Part shown: positions 44,901-57,299 of the stretch, in pieces
How the letters are laid out: every line of letters starts with the position of its first letter
Numbering within the stretch: position 1 is the first letter of the stretch
Source of the DNA: Rhexocercosporidium sp. MPI-PUGE-AT-0058
Taxonomy: Eukaryota; Ascomycota; Leotiomycetes; Helotiales
Length of the DNA stretch: 64,000 bases
Reading direction: 5' to 3'
NCBI GenBank assembly: GCA_020746875.1
Contig: JAGTJL010000013.1
Span: forward strand, 1,426,001 to 1,490,000
Made by a program: the position numbers and the translations under genes
Notes under the pieces: generated by a model
What the model was told of the DNA's origin: nothing
Seen by the model: the letters and a program-made list of their open reading frames with translations, nothing else
Database searches by the model: none

Positions 44901-46733
44901 CACTGCCAACTCCAGCTCCTCTTCCCTCGTAGGACTACTTGGGGGGATGTCAACCAGCATTCGGGTGTAAGGTCTTCTTTGAGGTTTCCAGGATGATGGA
45001 GATGAAATTTGAATGTCTAAGCGAGGCTGATTTGGGGTGTTCTTTTCAGACCTTGGTCGAGGAATCTCATCCGGCTCAGGAGTCGGATCCCAAGACGTAC
45101 AGTCATCGTCATCCGGGTCATTATCGCTGCCACTGTTGTCTACGACACCCTTAATCTGGGGGTCGCTCGAAGGGAACTGGCTTTTCGGCTTTCGATTGCC
45201 AGTTTGTAGAGACTTTGAAACGGCTTGATCCTCATGGCTGTGGCTATGCATACTTTGCTCATCATCGCCACTCACAGATTGCTCATTTGCTGAATTAGAT
45301 TCGGAGTCCTCTTCAGAATCGAACGCGCCATGGTCCTGCTGCCCTGCTTCAAATTCAGGCTCAGTGTGTTTTCGATCCCTGAATCTTACCAAGTCCTCCA
45401 TGACCTTCGGAGGAATATTGGCATAGCGAGGGCGATTGCCGGATTGTGGTTCATACCAACAGTCATTGCCTTCTAGCATGGCTTTCTGATCTTTGGGAAC
45501 TTGCGCAAAGCGCCGCGGGACGCGATTTAAGCCTTCAAACGCATCGTCGCGCTGGAAATCATCAACAAAAAAGGCCGCAGTCTGCTGCTGCTGCACGAAA
45601 TATCTTGGTTCTGGTTGATTTGAGGGACTTTTCTGAGTCCTGGCGCGCTCCTGGCTATTTTCTTTCTCGATTTCATCGGAGCTCGAAATGGGGTGACCTT
45701 GGTTTGCCATGTCGTTTGCCGCAAACTTCAAGCCATTTCCACCATGACCGCTGCCAGATGACTGCGTGGAAAACCGGCTCCGTTGCACATTTGCCCTTGC
45801 GTCAAGTTTAGAATTCATTGCAGCAACCTTGATACCAGCAACCGGGCTAAGGGCACTTTTCTGCGCGACACTGGCGGGAAATTTTGGTATCAAGGCTTTG
45901 GGATCTTTGGCATCCCCTGCAAGGTGCGCAACGAGGCTATCGTGATTCTTTCTTGATTCTTGGGCTGTAACTGGGCTCGATATTGCTCTCTCGTTCCTGT
46001 GATTCACCTGGGTTGCAAAGCCAGTAGACGGCTGAGAACTTTTGTCTTGGGATACCTGGGAGGCGGTCGATGAGAGCTGGGTTTCAGTGCTATTGGGGGG
46101 CACCGCAAATAGGCATTCCAAATTTGCAACAAGTGATTCAATATCCTCGAGCGTCAAAATATCCACGGGTCGGCCCATCACTAGAGAGCCCTCCGAACCT
46201 GAGAATTTGAAATCAAGCACCCGGAGAGTCAGGCGCGTTGGCGATAAAGTAGAGTTGACTACCTTCACATAAGGTCAGTCTCAAAGCTCACATAGATGAA
46301 TCCATACACACCAGACGGTAGTTTTTGATGACAATAATACCGCCCTTGATATCGTGAAAATCGCGGTACGTGCTATCTGTGAAAGACTGCGCTGCGTCCT
46401 TGTCAAAGATTGCATGGATGTGATGAAAACCATCCGAGAGTACAGCGTCATAGGGATTCCTCAGTCCTCCTTGGAACTGATGGTTGATATTAGTCCAGTA
46501 TCCTGCCAAACCCCCCCCCCCCCCCCCCCCAGAGTCTTGCCGCTTACCTCTGTGACCTGGGCCTGTCTCGGCCTCTTAAGGCGAATCTCGACGCCGCTCG
46601 GCCCACAAGTTCTGTTGGCCTTTGTCAATGGCTCGGCCTGGCCAGGTACGTAAGATCTGAAGCTGTTGAGGGACGTGGTAAGTTCCTCCTCTACCATGGT
46701 ACTGATCCACGGCTGCTGCAACACCTTCGCCAT
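41913..46733 (-). CDS. Large protein with N-terminal TPP1/Tpz1-like OB fold, candidate shelterin subunit
   Basis: Three exons (46733-46548, 46476-46312, 46262-41913; introns 71 and 49 bp) encode 1,566 residues. The N terminus opens with LQQPWISTMVEEEL, the Pro-Trp-Ile start typical of TPP1/Est3 OB folds. Strand-like segments follow: VEIRLKRPRQAQVTE, FHHIHAIFDKDAAQSF, GGIIVIKNYRLVVV and LTLRVLDFKFSG, ending at about residue 140, with the helix LEDIESLVANLECLF after. Both introns fall inside this fold. A long Ser/Gln/Glu-rich disordered region follows. A second compact region at about 1135-1235 contains FLTTYPDY, CLEWLRRKQIPHWSICDDFI and AWEYYDSFV. The tail is basic. Tpz1/TPP1 bridges telomere single-strand and double-strand proteins and recruits telomerase; assignment here is inference from the OB pattern. 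Divergent from FAB1. Confidence 0.65.
46511..46530. repeat. C20 homopolymer in an intron of the OB-fold gene
   Basis: Twenty C in a row on the plus strand, read as G20 in the transcript, in the middle of the 71-base first intron. Confidence 0.95.
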
Positions 46734-47870
46734 GTTTGCTGACTTGACTATGGATCAAAGGAAAATGGGGTCAGCAATCGACCATAGTGTCTTCGAGTTC
46801 GTGGCTCGAGTCAGACTGACACCAGGTCAGGTCAGGTGAGGTGAGCCGAATAGAGGAAGGATGTAGGGCGTCTTCAGGAAAGTGAGGCCCGCAGCGGCAA
46901 TAGAGCTCGTCCAAAGATTTGGTGTCGATGTAAACTGAGGACTTTGAAGACAGCTACGAAGGGTTGGCCGGAGCGAGATGCGTCGGTCAACAGAGCTGGA
47001 TGGTCCGTTGGTATTTACCTTCGTTTGCAGTGAGTGCAAATCAAGCGGACTTCAAGAGACGCGACCCGGAGACGCGACTGGCCAGGATCAGCGCACCGGC
47101 AAGGCTGAGGCTGAGGCGGAGGCTAACCACAAGCGGAAAGGGCGAAGGGCTGGAGTGAAGCAAAGAAATGAATGGGGGTGAGAATATCTCCGACACGTGA
47201 TTTTAGAAGGAGCTCAAGCAGTCGATGTACTTCCTCTCTTCTAGTTGCACCCCTGATCTGGCTGCAAACTGGTTCCAGCCACACCTCTCCGCAAGCAAGG
47301 CAGCGCACGGGGCACTCACCTGCTTCAACATCCAGCTTGTGAAGCCTCATGAAAGTTCACGTCACTTCACATCCACCACGCCCACATCCATCCATCGACT
47401 CAGCTCAAGTCTGAATCGCAGAGGATTACAGGTATCTTTAGAGTCGGTTGAAAGCTTCTGTCTGTTTGACTCATACCCGGTGCTTCGCAGTCTCTCATTG
47501 TCCTGGCTTGCAGCTACTAAAGTCACACCAAAGCAAAACCAAGTCAAATCAAATCAAATCAAATCAGCATGGACGACTGAGCTTTCTTGCCACCAATTTG
47601 GAGGTTAGTCAGAAACATGCTACAGCTTACTTTGCCTCTTTCATGCTTCATTCCCTGTGAAATTCCGCAAAGCAAGTAGCTAACTCCCGAAGATCATGTA
47701 AGGCAACTTCTCCACGCCACCATACTCCATCACTCGAATATCTTCTCGGTGACATGATCCTCTACGACGACAGCCGGTCTGGCGGCAGAAGTAAATCGAA
47801 AGCAACATCGTAGGGCTCTGCAACTGCAGCTGCTACTGCTCGAAATCCACTTTTGAATCCCTCTTTCACC
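46734..47870. promoter_or_regulatory. Divergent promoter of the OB-fold gene and FAB1
   Basis: About 1.1 kb without a supported gene. A GGTCAGGTCAGGTGAGGTGAG repeat, given here only by position (46824-46843), lies near the OB-fold gene; an (AAATC)n run (AAATCAAATCAAATCAAATC, 47546-47566) lies about 300 bases before FAB1. Confidence 0.4.
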
Positions 47871-50800
47871 ATGTCTTCCCACGACTCTTCCAGAACTTCG
47901 ATCGGCCATCCCTCAAAACTATCCCTCGGCCTTCGATCTCGACGCGGTTCTTTGGCTTCTATCTCAGGATCGACTCCTGTGGATAAGGAGCAGCTTGCCC
48001 AAGCTCTAGACAAGATACACAGCACTGCTTGCCATTCGGAGACCTTGACGACTTTCAACGAATTTGCATCGCCGCCCCCGCCATCTACACATCCTGAGAG
48101 CAAGGGCATCGCAGGGGATATTATGCAAAATGGCCTCAGTGGGCTATACAGTCGGTTTCGCGGTGCCGTCAGTGGCGGAAAGGAGAAGCTTGGCCCTGCG
48201 CCAATGAATAAGGGAGACCATGAAAGCATCGATAGTGTGTCTGCGAACAGCCAGACCGGCGCAGGAATCGCATCCAAGGGATCCGTTGCTCCTACAAGAG
48301 AAGACAGCGCGGCCAGTGCCTCCCCTGTTCAGCTCTCTACGGCATCTTCTCGTCTCCAGTCACCCACAGCTTCGTCTTTCGCTGGGCTTTCCGAGAGCCA
48401 ATCTCAAGCAATGAAATCGTCCAAAGCCTCTCTGGGATCAACTCCTGCAACAACACCTACCACATCCAAATCCGGTCCTTCAAGCCGACCATCTCTGACC
48501 CCCATGACAAAAGCGACCACTTCCTCTGCTATCGTCCCAAAAGTAGCCACAGTCAATGTTAGTGCATTTAAGGATGGCGATAAAGGTCGAAAGAGTGTGG
48601 ACCTTGAGAACGTGGAAGGTCTCCATTCCAATGCAACCGGTAAATACGGAAACCTGGCCTCATTTGTATTCGATCCGACGAAGCGGCCAGTCAATGGCAC
48701 ATTGGACGGCTCGGTTGCTTCGGACGAGGATCTTGACGAGCAGAATGGTGGCGAGAACTCGGATCAATCACCGGCTTGCGAATACATGGGTGGAGATGGT
48801 AGTCTTGAGCTGGGAAGAAAACCGCTTGAGACTGCCAAAACTGCAACGTCAGCGTTGTCATCGCTACGTGCCACTGATTCATCCCGAGCAAATAAATCCT
48901 CCCGTTTAAGCTTTCAAGATGGTCCTAAAAGACCAGCTGCCATTGAACGCATTGCCCAATCTCATCTCCCCGGATATCAAGCTTCTCGCGCATCTTCTAC
49001 GGATCGCAGTACTGCCGAGACAAGTCCCATCAACACATCAGCACATAACAGTGTACGGCATGAGTCCTTTTCCATTGACGAGACTCTACAACAGGGATAT
49101 CTCGGCAGGCTTCGTATTCCCGGCACTACAATTAACGAGGGTGCTCCAGAAGCCGTGAATGCGAGGCTAGAACAGATGAGAAAGCAGGTATTGAGTAAGG
49201 AATTCTGGATGGCAGACGAAATTTGCAAAGAATGTTTCCTATGTGGGGATGCATTCTCAGCATTTCGACGCAAGCATCACTGCCGTACCTGCGGATGCAT
49301 ATTTGATTCCAAGTGTACCTGCACCATATCTGGCCAGCGGTTCGGCGTCCAAGGCTCACTACGAGTCTGCAAGACTTGTTTGGATATTATCAACAGGCGC
49401 CACGATAGCAGCGGTTCTGACGATTCGGCGGACGATTCCGCCCTACCTACCTTCTTCCAAACCCAACAAGCAAAGTACGACGCATCAACGCGTACAGAGA
49501 CACTAGAAGGGAACGGCATCGAGGGACCACAGGCGGCTGAACATAACAATTCAAGACCTCTCGCTACTCCCATGATGGCTATTCCAGCAACTCGGAGGAT
49601 TGGTGATTCCACAAATCGCAGATCTGCAGTTCTTGAGATAGATGCGCCTCAGCTTAGTCGACCCAGCTCCTCGAGGTCTCTGAAGGCTCTGTCAGCCGCT
49701 GGACGTCCTGCTTCGTCAAGTCATAAAAGACATCACTCCAAACATAACTTCCTTGGCCGATTCAAACCAACTGTAGAAGAAAGGGCACCTTTCCAAAGAG
49801 GCATGACGGATGATCTAGGCAAGAAATCTCGGCTACCAGCTTTTCATGATGACAATATCATTGATCCTGATCTTGCACCCTACATGTCCGATGAAGAATC
49901 TAGCGGTGACGAGCAGATGAGCATATTTGCGACTATGAATAGTGCTGCCGTCGCAAGTCCAAGCTTCGAGAATGACAGGTCTGGATTCGGATCGCTCCTG
50001 AGTGCGGGTAAGAAGCACAGAGCACGAACTGGCGATAAGAGTGTCAGTGGGATTAGCTTTATCAGCCGCGGGCTTGACGATGTCAGTGGCAGTGCCTCTA
50101 TGGGTGGCTTCCCCCGTCCAAATAGACGCCGTAACCTGAGTGCCGCCAGTAACAACCTGCATCTCTCCCGAACGTCCCCAAGGCCGCCAATCCAGGGATT
50201 TGGCAATCTAGACGAGGAGACTACCAGTGTTGAGAACTTGTCATCACCTGCAAATCTAGGCCCGTCGCGGATGACACGTAGCGCTTCCATGAGAGACAGT
50301 AAGGCGCCTGCGATTGAATTGAACAATGCCAGCCTGCATCATGTCCGGCGACTGTTGCATCAATTGCTGGAAGATGCAAACATTCCTAATGCTGCCTCGT
50401 GGCAAAATGCTCTCATTCCCATCCTGCTGCAATGCACGGACGATGTGAACCCCAACGTACGATTTGGCGATGACATCGACATTCGGCATTATGTGAAGTT
50501 GAAGAAAATTCCAGGTGGAAAACCTGGGGATACATCTTACGTTTCAGGTGTGGTATTCACAAAAAATGTTGCTCTCAAGAGCATGCCACGGACTATATCC
50601 AACCCACGGATCGTCATCGTTTCTTTTCCTATTGAGTATCAGAGACATCAGCATCACTTCATGAGCCTCGAGCCAGTCATCGCTCAAGAGAAGGAGTTTC
50701 TAAGGAATATGGTCAATCGCATTGCATCACTCCGCCCTCAGCTACTTCTTGTCCAGAAGCACATTTCTGGATTGGCACTGCAGTACCTCGCCGAGGCAAA

Positions 50801-53800
50801 CATTGCAGTGGTATACAATGTCAAGCAGTCTGTCATCGAAGCCGTCTCGCGATGTGCGCAAACGGAGATCATCTCATCTATCGACATGGTTGCCCTGAAG
50901 CCAGTGCACATCGGGAAAAGCGCTGGATTTGATGTCAAGACATATGTACACAAAGACATCCCTGGTCGTAAAAAAACCTATATCTACCTATCTGGTTGTC
51001 CTAGAGAACTTGGCTGCACCATTGCTCTTCGAGGTGCGAACATGGCTACCCTCTCCAAGATGAAACGGATAACTGAGTTTATGGTATATGTCGTTTATAA
51101 CCTCAAGCTTGAAACCTGTCTGATGCGCGATGAATTTGTACTCATCCCATCAATTGCAGAAAATAGTGGGAGCTTGTCACCAAGTCGGCATCAAGCTACG
51201 CAGGCAATGCAATCTGGTGGTCCTGATCCTGCTCCACAAAAGGACCTTCTCGCTGCAGCTAGCGATAAATTGCAAGCTGTGGCTAATGCTGGGAAGAAAT
51301 TTCAAGAGCTCAGCAGTTCGACAGACGATCCGCTTGGCCAGCCAGCATCCGGGGTCAACGGCAACATCACGAATGAACCGCAACCACCTCAAAGCACGAA
51401 GACCGATGTCCCTGCTGAGGCTTCCAAACTTGTGTCTGCCCATGAATCTCATGCACATGGCTCTCACGAAGACCAACTACCTGAAGATATCCCTATGCCA
51501 ACATTTTATAGCGACATGGTAGCGAAGCATAGAACCAAAATCTTATCTGCCTCGCCGTTCGTCAAGTTCGTTCAACCATATCTGCTCATGAGATCTCGTG
51601 AGCAAGAGCGGAGACTCTCGTATCTCAAGCGCCTGCGCGATCAGGACACCTTCGAGGAACAGACTGATACCGAGAAATCAAAGCCACAAAAATTCCAACT
51701 TATCAGACCGGAGATGGTCCACGAGACACTCAATCGAGCACCTCGCCAGATCATGGAAGTCCTCCACGCAGTTCACGACGCAGAGTACGATAAAGCGTTG
51801 CATAACTATCAAACGCAAAAAAGACAATGGGAAAATTACATCCAGGGGAATCTGAATTTGTTCGATCCCTATGCGCATCAGAACATAACAGTTCTTTACA
51901 CAGTAGTCTGTACGGCGACTACTATCCCTTGTGCCGGACCAGAGCTCCTTGCGCTAGCTTTCTACAACGAGCACGCAGAGTTCGAATCAGACTGTACTCT
52001 GGGCCAATATGTGGAAGACTTGTGCCTCAGCGTCAACACTATTTGCACATCGAATGGCTGTGAACGCAAGATGTCAGAGCACCACAGGACGTACGTTCAT
52101 GGAGAAGCACGTATTACGGTCTTCGTGGAGAAATCACCCTGCAAAATCAAAGGACTTCAGGATTCTATTCTCATGTGGAGCTACTGCAAAATTTGTCAAA
52201 AGGAAACACAGGTCATGCCTATGTCTGAGAGCACCTGGAAATATTCCCTTGGAAAATACCTCGAGCTGTCTTTTTGGAGCAGCGAATTGCGGCTTCGGGC
52301 CGGATTTTGTCCTCACGACATACACCGAGATCATCTACGATATTTCGGTTTCCGTAATGTGGCCATTCGTATTCACTATGATCCCATTGACCTTCTAGAG
52401 ATCATTGTACCGCGGACAAGAATCACCTGGAAAGTCGACAACGACCTGAGACTTAAAAATGAGTTGTTCACCAAAAGTGAAGAACGATGGAACAGATTCA
52501 TGACCTCTGTCCATTCTAGAATCAAAGGCATCAACATAGACAGCGTTGCACCCGAGAAAGCTGAGGCTTGTAAAGCAGAAGTCGAAAGGCTTACGAAACT
52601 TGCACAAGAAGAACACGCAGCACTCATTCGTAAGCTTCAAGAGAAATACATGGAGTCAAAGTACTACGAGATTATTCCACTGAATAGAGCAGTGCGAGCG
52701 ATGCAGGAGAAGGTTGCCGAATGGGACGATGCTTTCGCTGATTTCGACTCTAATTTCTTCCCGTCAGAAAAGGATATCAGAAGACTTGCTGCACTTCAAC
52801 TGAAGAAGATGTTCATTGATAGAGATGAGTCCTCGACATCTATCGCCACGGAAGCACAAGACATGGCATCCGACATTGACGAAAAGTCTCCGCACCCATC
52901 ACTAGAACTGACTCGAAACTCCTCAAGTGTTTCTGCAGAAGAGGCGAAGGAGGTTTTATCGTCCGTGGTGGAGGAAAACACAGCTACAGGTGACCCACAA
53001 TCTGCAGCTAGCCAAGAAAATCTTGGGGTTCCTGCGACTCAACCGGAAGCTTTAGACCTAGATCGTGAAGGTATCGACCACCTTGATCTAGCAATTCCAA
53101 AGCAAACCAGTGTCCCTGAACAAGCCCTCCCAGAGACTCCTTCGGATCTTTCATTCCCAGCGTCCCCATCAAACCACGAGACTTCCGAGATGGGATTCTC
53201 TGGTGTTCCATTGGAGTCAACGCTTTCAGAAAAGGTCGAGAAGCTCCGAAAAGCCCACCAACCAAGTTCGGGTGAAGCCGCCGCGCTGTCCGATATAGCT
53301 GGCGTATCAGGCATACCTCGTCCCACCGAGAGAGGTGCAGCAAGGCGGAGCGGCACTGCGGCGTCTCCTCCCATGAACCGGACTCAATCGCAGCCTGCTG
53401 GTACACTTCGCCGCTTGCCACCTAGTGTCAGAGCACAGTTAAAGAACGGCGAGAGTAAAGCGGCTGGTGACAGCCTCAACCCCTCTTTTGAATCGCTCAA
53501 AGCGTCGGTCACTGAACCTACGAAGCCAGCAGACAAAAAGCTCTCTGAAAGATTGGGACTCGGTTCAATCAAGACACATCGCAAAGCTGGTCACTCACTG
53601 ATCCCGCGCTCTGTAAATAGTAAACGAAAGGAGTCCAAGGTCTCGACTCTAGCAAAGCACTTTGAGCAATTGAGTCGAGAATTTGAGAAAGAGCGGCTGC
53701 GAGACAGAAAGCAGCGTGCGGCAAAAGTAACACAGTCGCGAGCTTTCCCCAAAGCTTCCTCCAAGCCAATTGTTGAGGTCTACAAGGACGTCAACGAGGC

Positions 53801-55634
53801 TGTAGAAGAGAGAAACCCTAGTGATGAGGTGTTAAACAATGTTGAACCTACCCATCCGAATGCTGAACGGACGAGTGTCATTGATGGACTTGCCAATCTC
53901 AACACGGAGGCAGTTCCCAATGAACCTGCGCCAGACTCCCCAACAGGCACTGCTGCTACGGCTGATGAGACCGCGAATGAGACGGACGACAACCAACAGA
54001 ATGTCAGCCAAGCGGGCTCGGATGATGAAGGCGCTGGGAGTGATGTAGAACATTCTTTACTTGACGGCATCATACCTGGTGCTGCAGAAATTGCCGAGTC
54101 TCTGGGTGCGGGAAAGCAGAATGTCGACGTCCCTCTGGAAATCCCCAAGCACGAAAAATCAACTCTGATGAAGATGTTAACGAACTTCTGGGCTGAGCGC
54201 TCCGCTAGTGGCTGGACCCCGCTCGACTACCCCCTAAATGCTGGTGACCACATATTTGCGGATGTGGATGTCATCGTTCGTGAGGATGAACCCAGCTCTC
54301 TGATAGCATTCGCACTCCAAACACAAGACTACAAGGACAAACTTGCGAACATTCGCTGTCAAGGCGAAGCCATCAACAAAAGAGAGGACCCCAAAATGCC
54401 AGAGCAGGATGGCACTCCAGATGTCCGTGAGGATGAACTTGATCAGGCCGAGGTTGAGACATCGTTGCTTCGAGCAACTGGCACTCATTTGGCTTATTCA
54501 TTTACCGATGGTTCCGCCAAAATGCAATGCAAAATCTTCTTCGCCGAACAATTTGATGCGGTGCGCCGGAAATGTGGAGTCTCTGATCGGATTGTCGAAT
54601 CGCTTTCACGATGTCTGAAGTGGGATTCCAAGGGCGGAAAAACCAAATCAGTTTTCTTAAAGACGTTAGACGACAGACTAGTTCTCAAGTCGCTCTCGCC
54701 TACAGAGACGGCGGCTTTCCTCAAATTCGCCCCTGCTTACTTCAATATCATGGCAGAGGCTCTCTTCCACGATCTGCCCACGGTCATTGCAAAGATGCTT
54801 GGGTTTTATCAGATCATCATTAAGAACCCCGTCACTGGGACAGAGATCAAATGGGACGTTCTAGTCATGGAGAATTTGTTTTATGATCGATCGCCGACTC
54901 GAATTTTTGACCTCAAGGGATCGATGAGAAATCGCAAAATTCAGTCGACTGGCGAGCAAAATGAAGTACTTCTGGACGAGAACATGGTGGAATTCATCTA
55001 CGAGTCGCCACTATTTGCGCGCGAGGTATGAACCGGCACACAGTCGGAAGACAACTGCTAATTCGGTGTAGCATTCTAAAAAGCTTCTTCGAGCTGCCAT
55101 TTTCAATGACACTTTATTCTTACAAAGAAACGATGTCATGGACTATTCACTCATGGTGGCTGTTGATGAGGTATGTGCTGAAGAAACTTGATATAGCTCG
55201 ACCTAACACTCCACAGGCTAGGAAAGAACTCGTCGTAGGGATCATTGATGTTGTTAGAACATACACTTGGGTGCGTATATTCACAAAAAGGAGTTTGACG
55301 TCAACTGACCTTCAGAAGGACAAAAAGCTAGAGTCCTGGATCAAGGATCGAGGATTTGCAGGTGGTGGGCGCAACCGGCCGACAGTCACATCCCCCAAGG
55401 TATGGCGACTTGATCAATCCGTCAAACCTTGCTAACTGAGCAAAATTAGGAATACAAGAGTCGCTTTCGTGAAGCCATGAATAGATACATCCTACAAGGT
55501 ATTTCCTGCTCTCGCCTGAAAAAGATCGGTTGCTAATCCGGAAAACAGCTCCGAACAGCTGGCATCAATGGCAGCAGATGGATACAAAGCCGCAGAAAGT
55601 CTTGAAATTCGAGGCAGCTACTGAGAACCAATGA
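47871..55634 (+). CDS. FAB1: 1-phosphatidylinositol-3-phosphate 5-kinase (PIKfyve)
   Basis: Six exons (47871-55025, 55072-55170, 55217-55270, 55316-55399, 55450-55498, 55549-55634) encode 2,508 residues. It makes PtdIns(3,5)P2 on vacuole and endosome membranes. A Ser-rich N terminus is followed by a FYVE zinc finger at about 444-510 with RKHHCR and LRVCKTC, a Cpn60/TCP1-like domain at about 820-1110, a Cys-rich (CCR) block at about 1335-1650 with CERKMSEHH and MWSYCKICQ, a long disordered part, and the lipid-kinase domain at about 2170-2508. Kinase marks are VLKSLSPTE (ATP Lys), [18 protein letters not shown] and [15 protein letters not shown]. Introns occur only in the kinase end, four of them 45-50 bases. 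Complete and in frame; ATG 47871 is the first in-frame ATG. Confidence 0.97.
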
Positions 55635-56198
55635 GCTCAAATATGAAGATGAGACCACGGCCACTTTATCATGCATATCTTGCAAGCAGCCAGCAAGCAT
55701 CATAGAATAGAATAGAAGCTTCTTTTCTTGTTCATAATATGGGTTGATTCCCTGTAGCTTCCCCTTACTTCTCGAACTTTTCCACTCATCATTCGAAAAC
55801 GGACATTCCAACACCGTGGTTTGTCTCAAGGTATTATCAGGGTCTTCAGTAGGGCGAGCACTCATGCTTGTAGGTTGCTTTCGAACTAGCCAATCGAACA
55901 AGTGTCTCTACTACTCAAATACCAATCCATGTCTGCCCAAACCCATTAGCACTCAACCTCTGTACGGATATTGCTTTCATTGTCATTAGTCATGTATCAT
56001 TATCTGTGTTGGTGGTTCGATGTCGACATACCTGGTCTCTTATTGACTTTTGCATCTAGAAATGTGCTCTACATTTCTTTGAATGTCGTAACAGACAGTC
56101 TAAACTCAGTATCTCCTACCTCCATGACTTTCTCTGTCTTTACCTTATGCGAGTCGACGTGCGAGTTCAACGAGAAGCCTCCACTGCAATAATAAAAA
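55635..56198. other. FAB1 3' region, no gene seen
   Basis: About 560 bases of mixed sequence between FAB1 and the flavin-reductase relic. Short frames only. Confidence 0.45.
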
Positions 56199-56932
56199 AT
56201 GTATATAGCCTCCATCCCCGTCCCCATTCCCTCGGTCTCAATCTCAGCATCACCCTCACCTCACTTCACCCTACCCCATCATCACAATGCACACTTAAAA
56301 ATCCCCCGCCGGCCTCTAGGGGGCAACATCGTTGTCCTCATCACCACCACAAACGAAGACGGCACGCCCAACATCGCGCCCATGTCCTCCGCGCTGCATG
56401 CTTAGCCTAGCATCCTACTCGCAAACACCATCAACCTCCTCCGCACCAGTCAATACGTCCTCAACCTCGCCTCCGACACCATGGCCTCTCCCATCAACGG
56501 ACTCGCTCTTACGACCGGCACCCCTGACGTCCCAGCCCGGAAAATCAAGCTCGAGTATAGATGCGTAAACGATAAATTCACACTCGCGGACTTGACGCCT
56601 GTGGCCTCGGCGATGGTGAATCCGCCGGGGATAGGGGAGTATCCTGTGCAGATGAAGGGGGGGTTGATGGATGTTCATAGTCTGTTGAAGGATGTGGAGG
56701 GGAGAGAGGGGAGAGAGGGGACTGAGGGAGAGATGGTTGCGCTTGAGGTGGGGGTTTTGAGGGGTCATGTTAAGCAGGAGTTGAGGTTGGAGGGGTGTGA
56801 GAGTCGTAATAGGATAGATGTCGAGAAGTGGAGGTCAATGGTTATGCGCTTTCACGAGATTTTTGGGTTGGAGAAGGGAAGAAGGCGGAGTCGAAGTTTG
56901 CGGAGGTTGGGGAGGAGTCGTATTGTTCTTGA
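56199..56932 (+). pseudogene. Flavin reductase-like (FMN-binding split barrel) protein, broken
   Basis: The frame shows the family signature IVVLITTTNEDGTPNIAPMSS, then an in-frame TAG at 56403-56405 (after SSALHA), then continues in the same frame with LLRTSQYVLNLASDTM, INGLALTTGTPDVPARK and GIGEYPVQMKGGLMDVHSLLKDVEG. Near 56871 the proper frame is lost: the expected tail EGKKAESKFAEVGEESY is found shifted by two bases (56873-56929) and ends at a TGA (56930-56932). Several residues usual around the W-rich segment after APMSS are also missing. No intron can remove the stop. The intact family binds FMN and is often found in fungal oxidation pathways. One premature stop plus one frameshift make it a pseudogene. 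The 5' end is uncertain. Confidence 0.8.
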
Positions 56933-57299
56933 GGGGGGGTGTGAGTTGGGGTTTGGCAATTTGACTTCAGCGATTGCGCGCGGTCTGAGAGGGTGATTAA
57001 TGGTACAGAGGGGGTATATGGTTCGGGGAGGGGTATTTGCACTAGAATGCGGAGTATAAACTCTATCTTTTCATCTTTTTGAACATGTGTAGATCTGCTC
57101 ATCTGCTCATTTGCTCATCTGAACAGTATGTATATTTTTCCCAATCCCAATCCCAACCTTGACTGAATTCTTATGTCCTGATTTTCAAAGTCAACACAGA
57201 TAATTTCGTACATTCTGCCATACTCCTTTCCCCTTGGGTGCTTACTGCAAGACAGGCGCTTCAAGACATGATAGTATAGCCAATGAGGTATCTGATATT
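56933..57299. other. Convergent 3' region, no gene seen
   Basis: About 370 bases between the relic and the acyl-CoA dehydrogenase stop. CTCATCTGCTCATTTGCTCA-type repeats at 57098-57120. Nothing coding. Confidence 0.45.
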
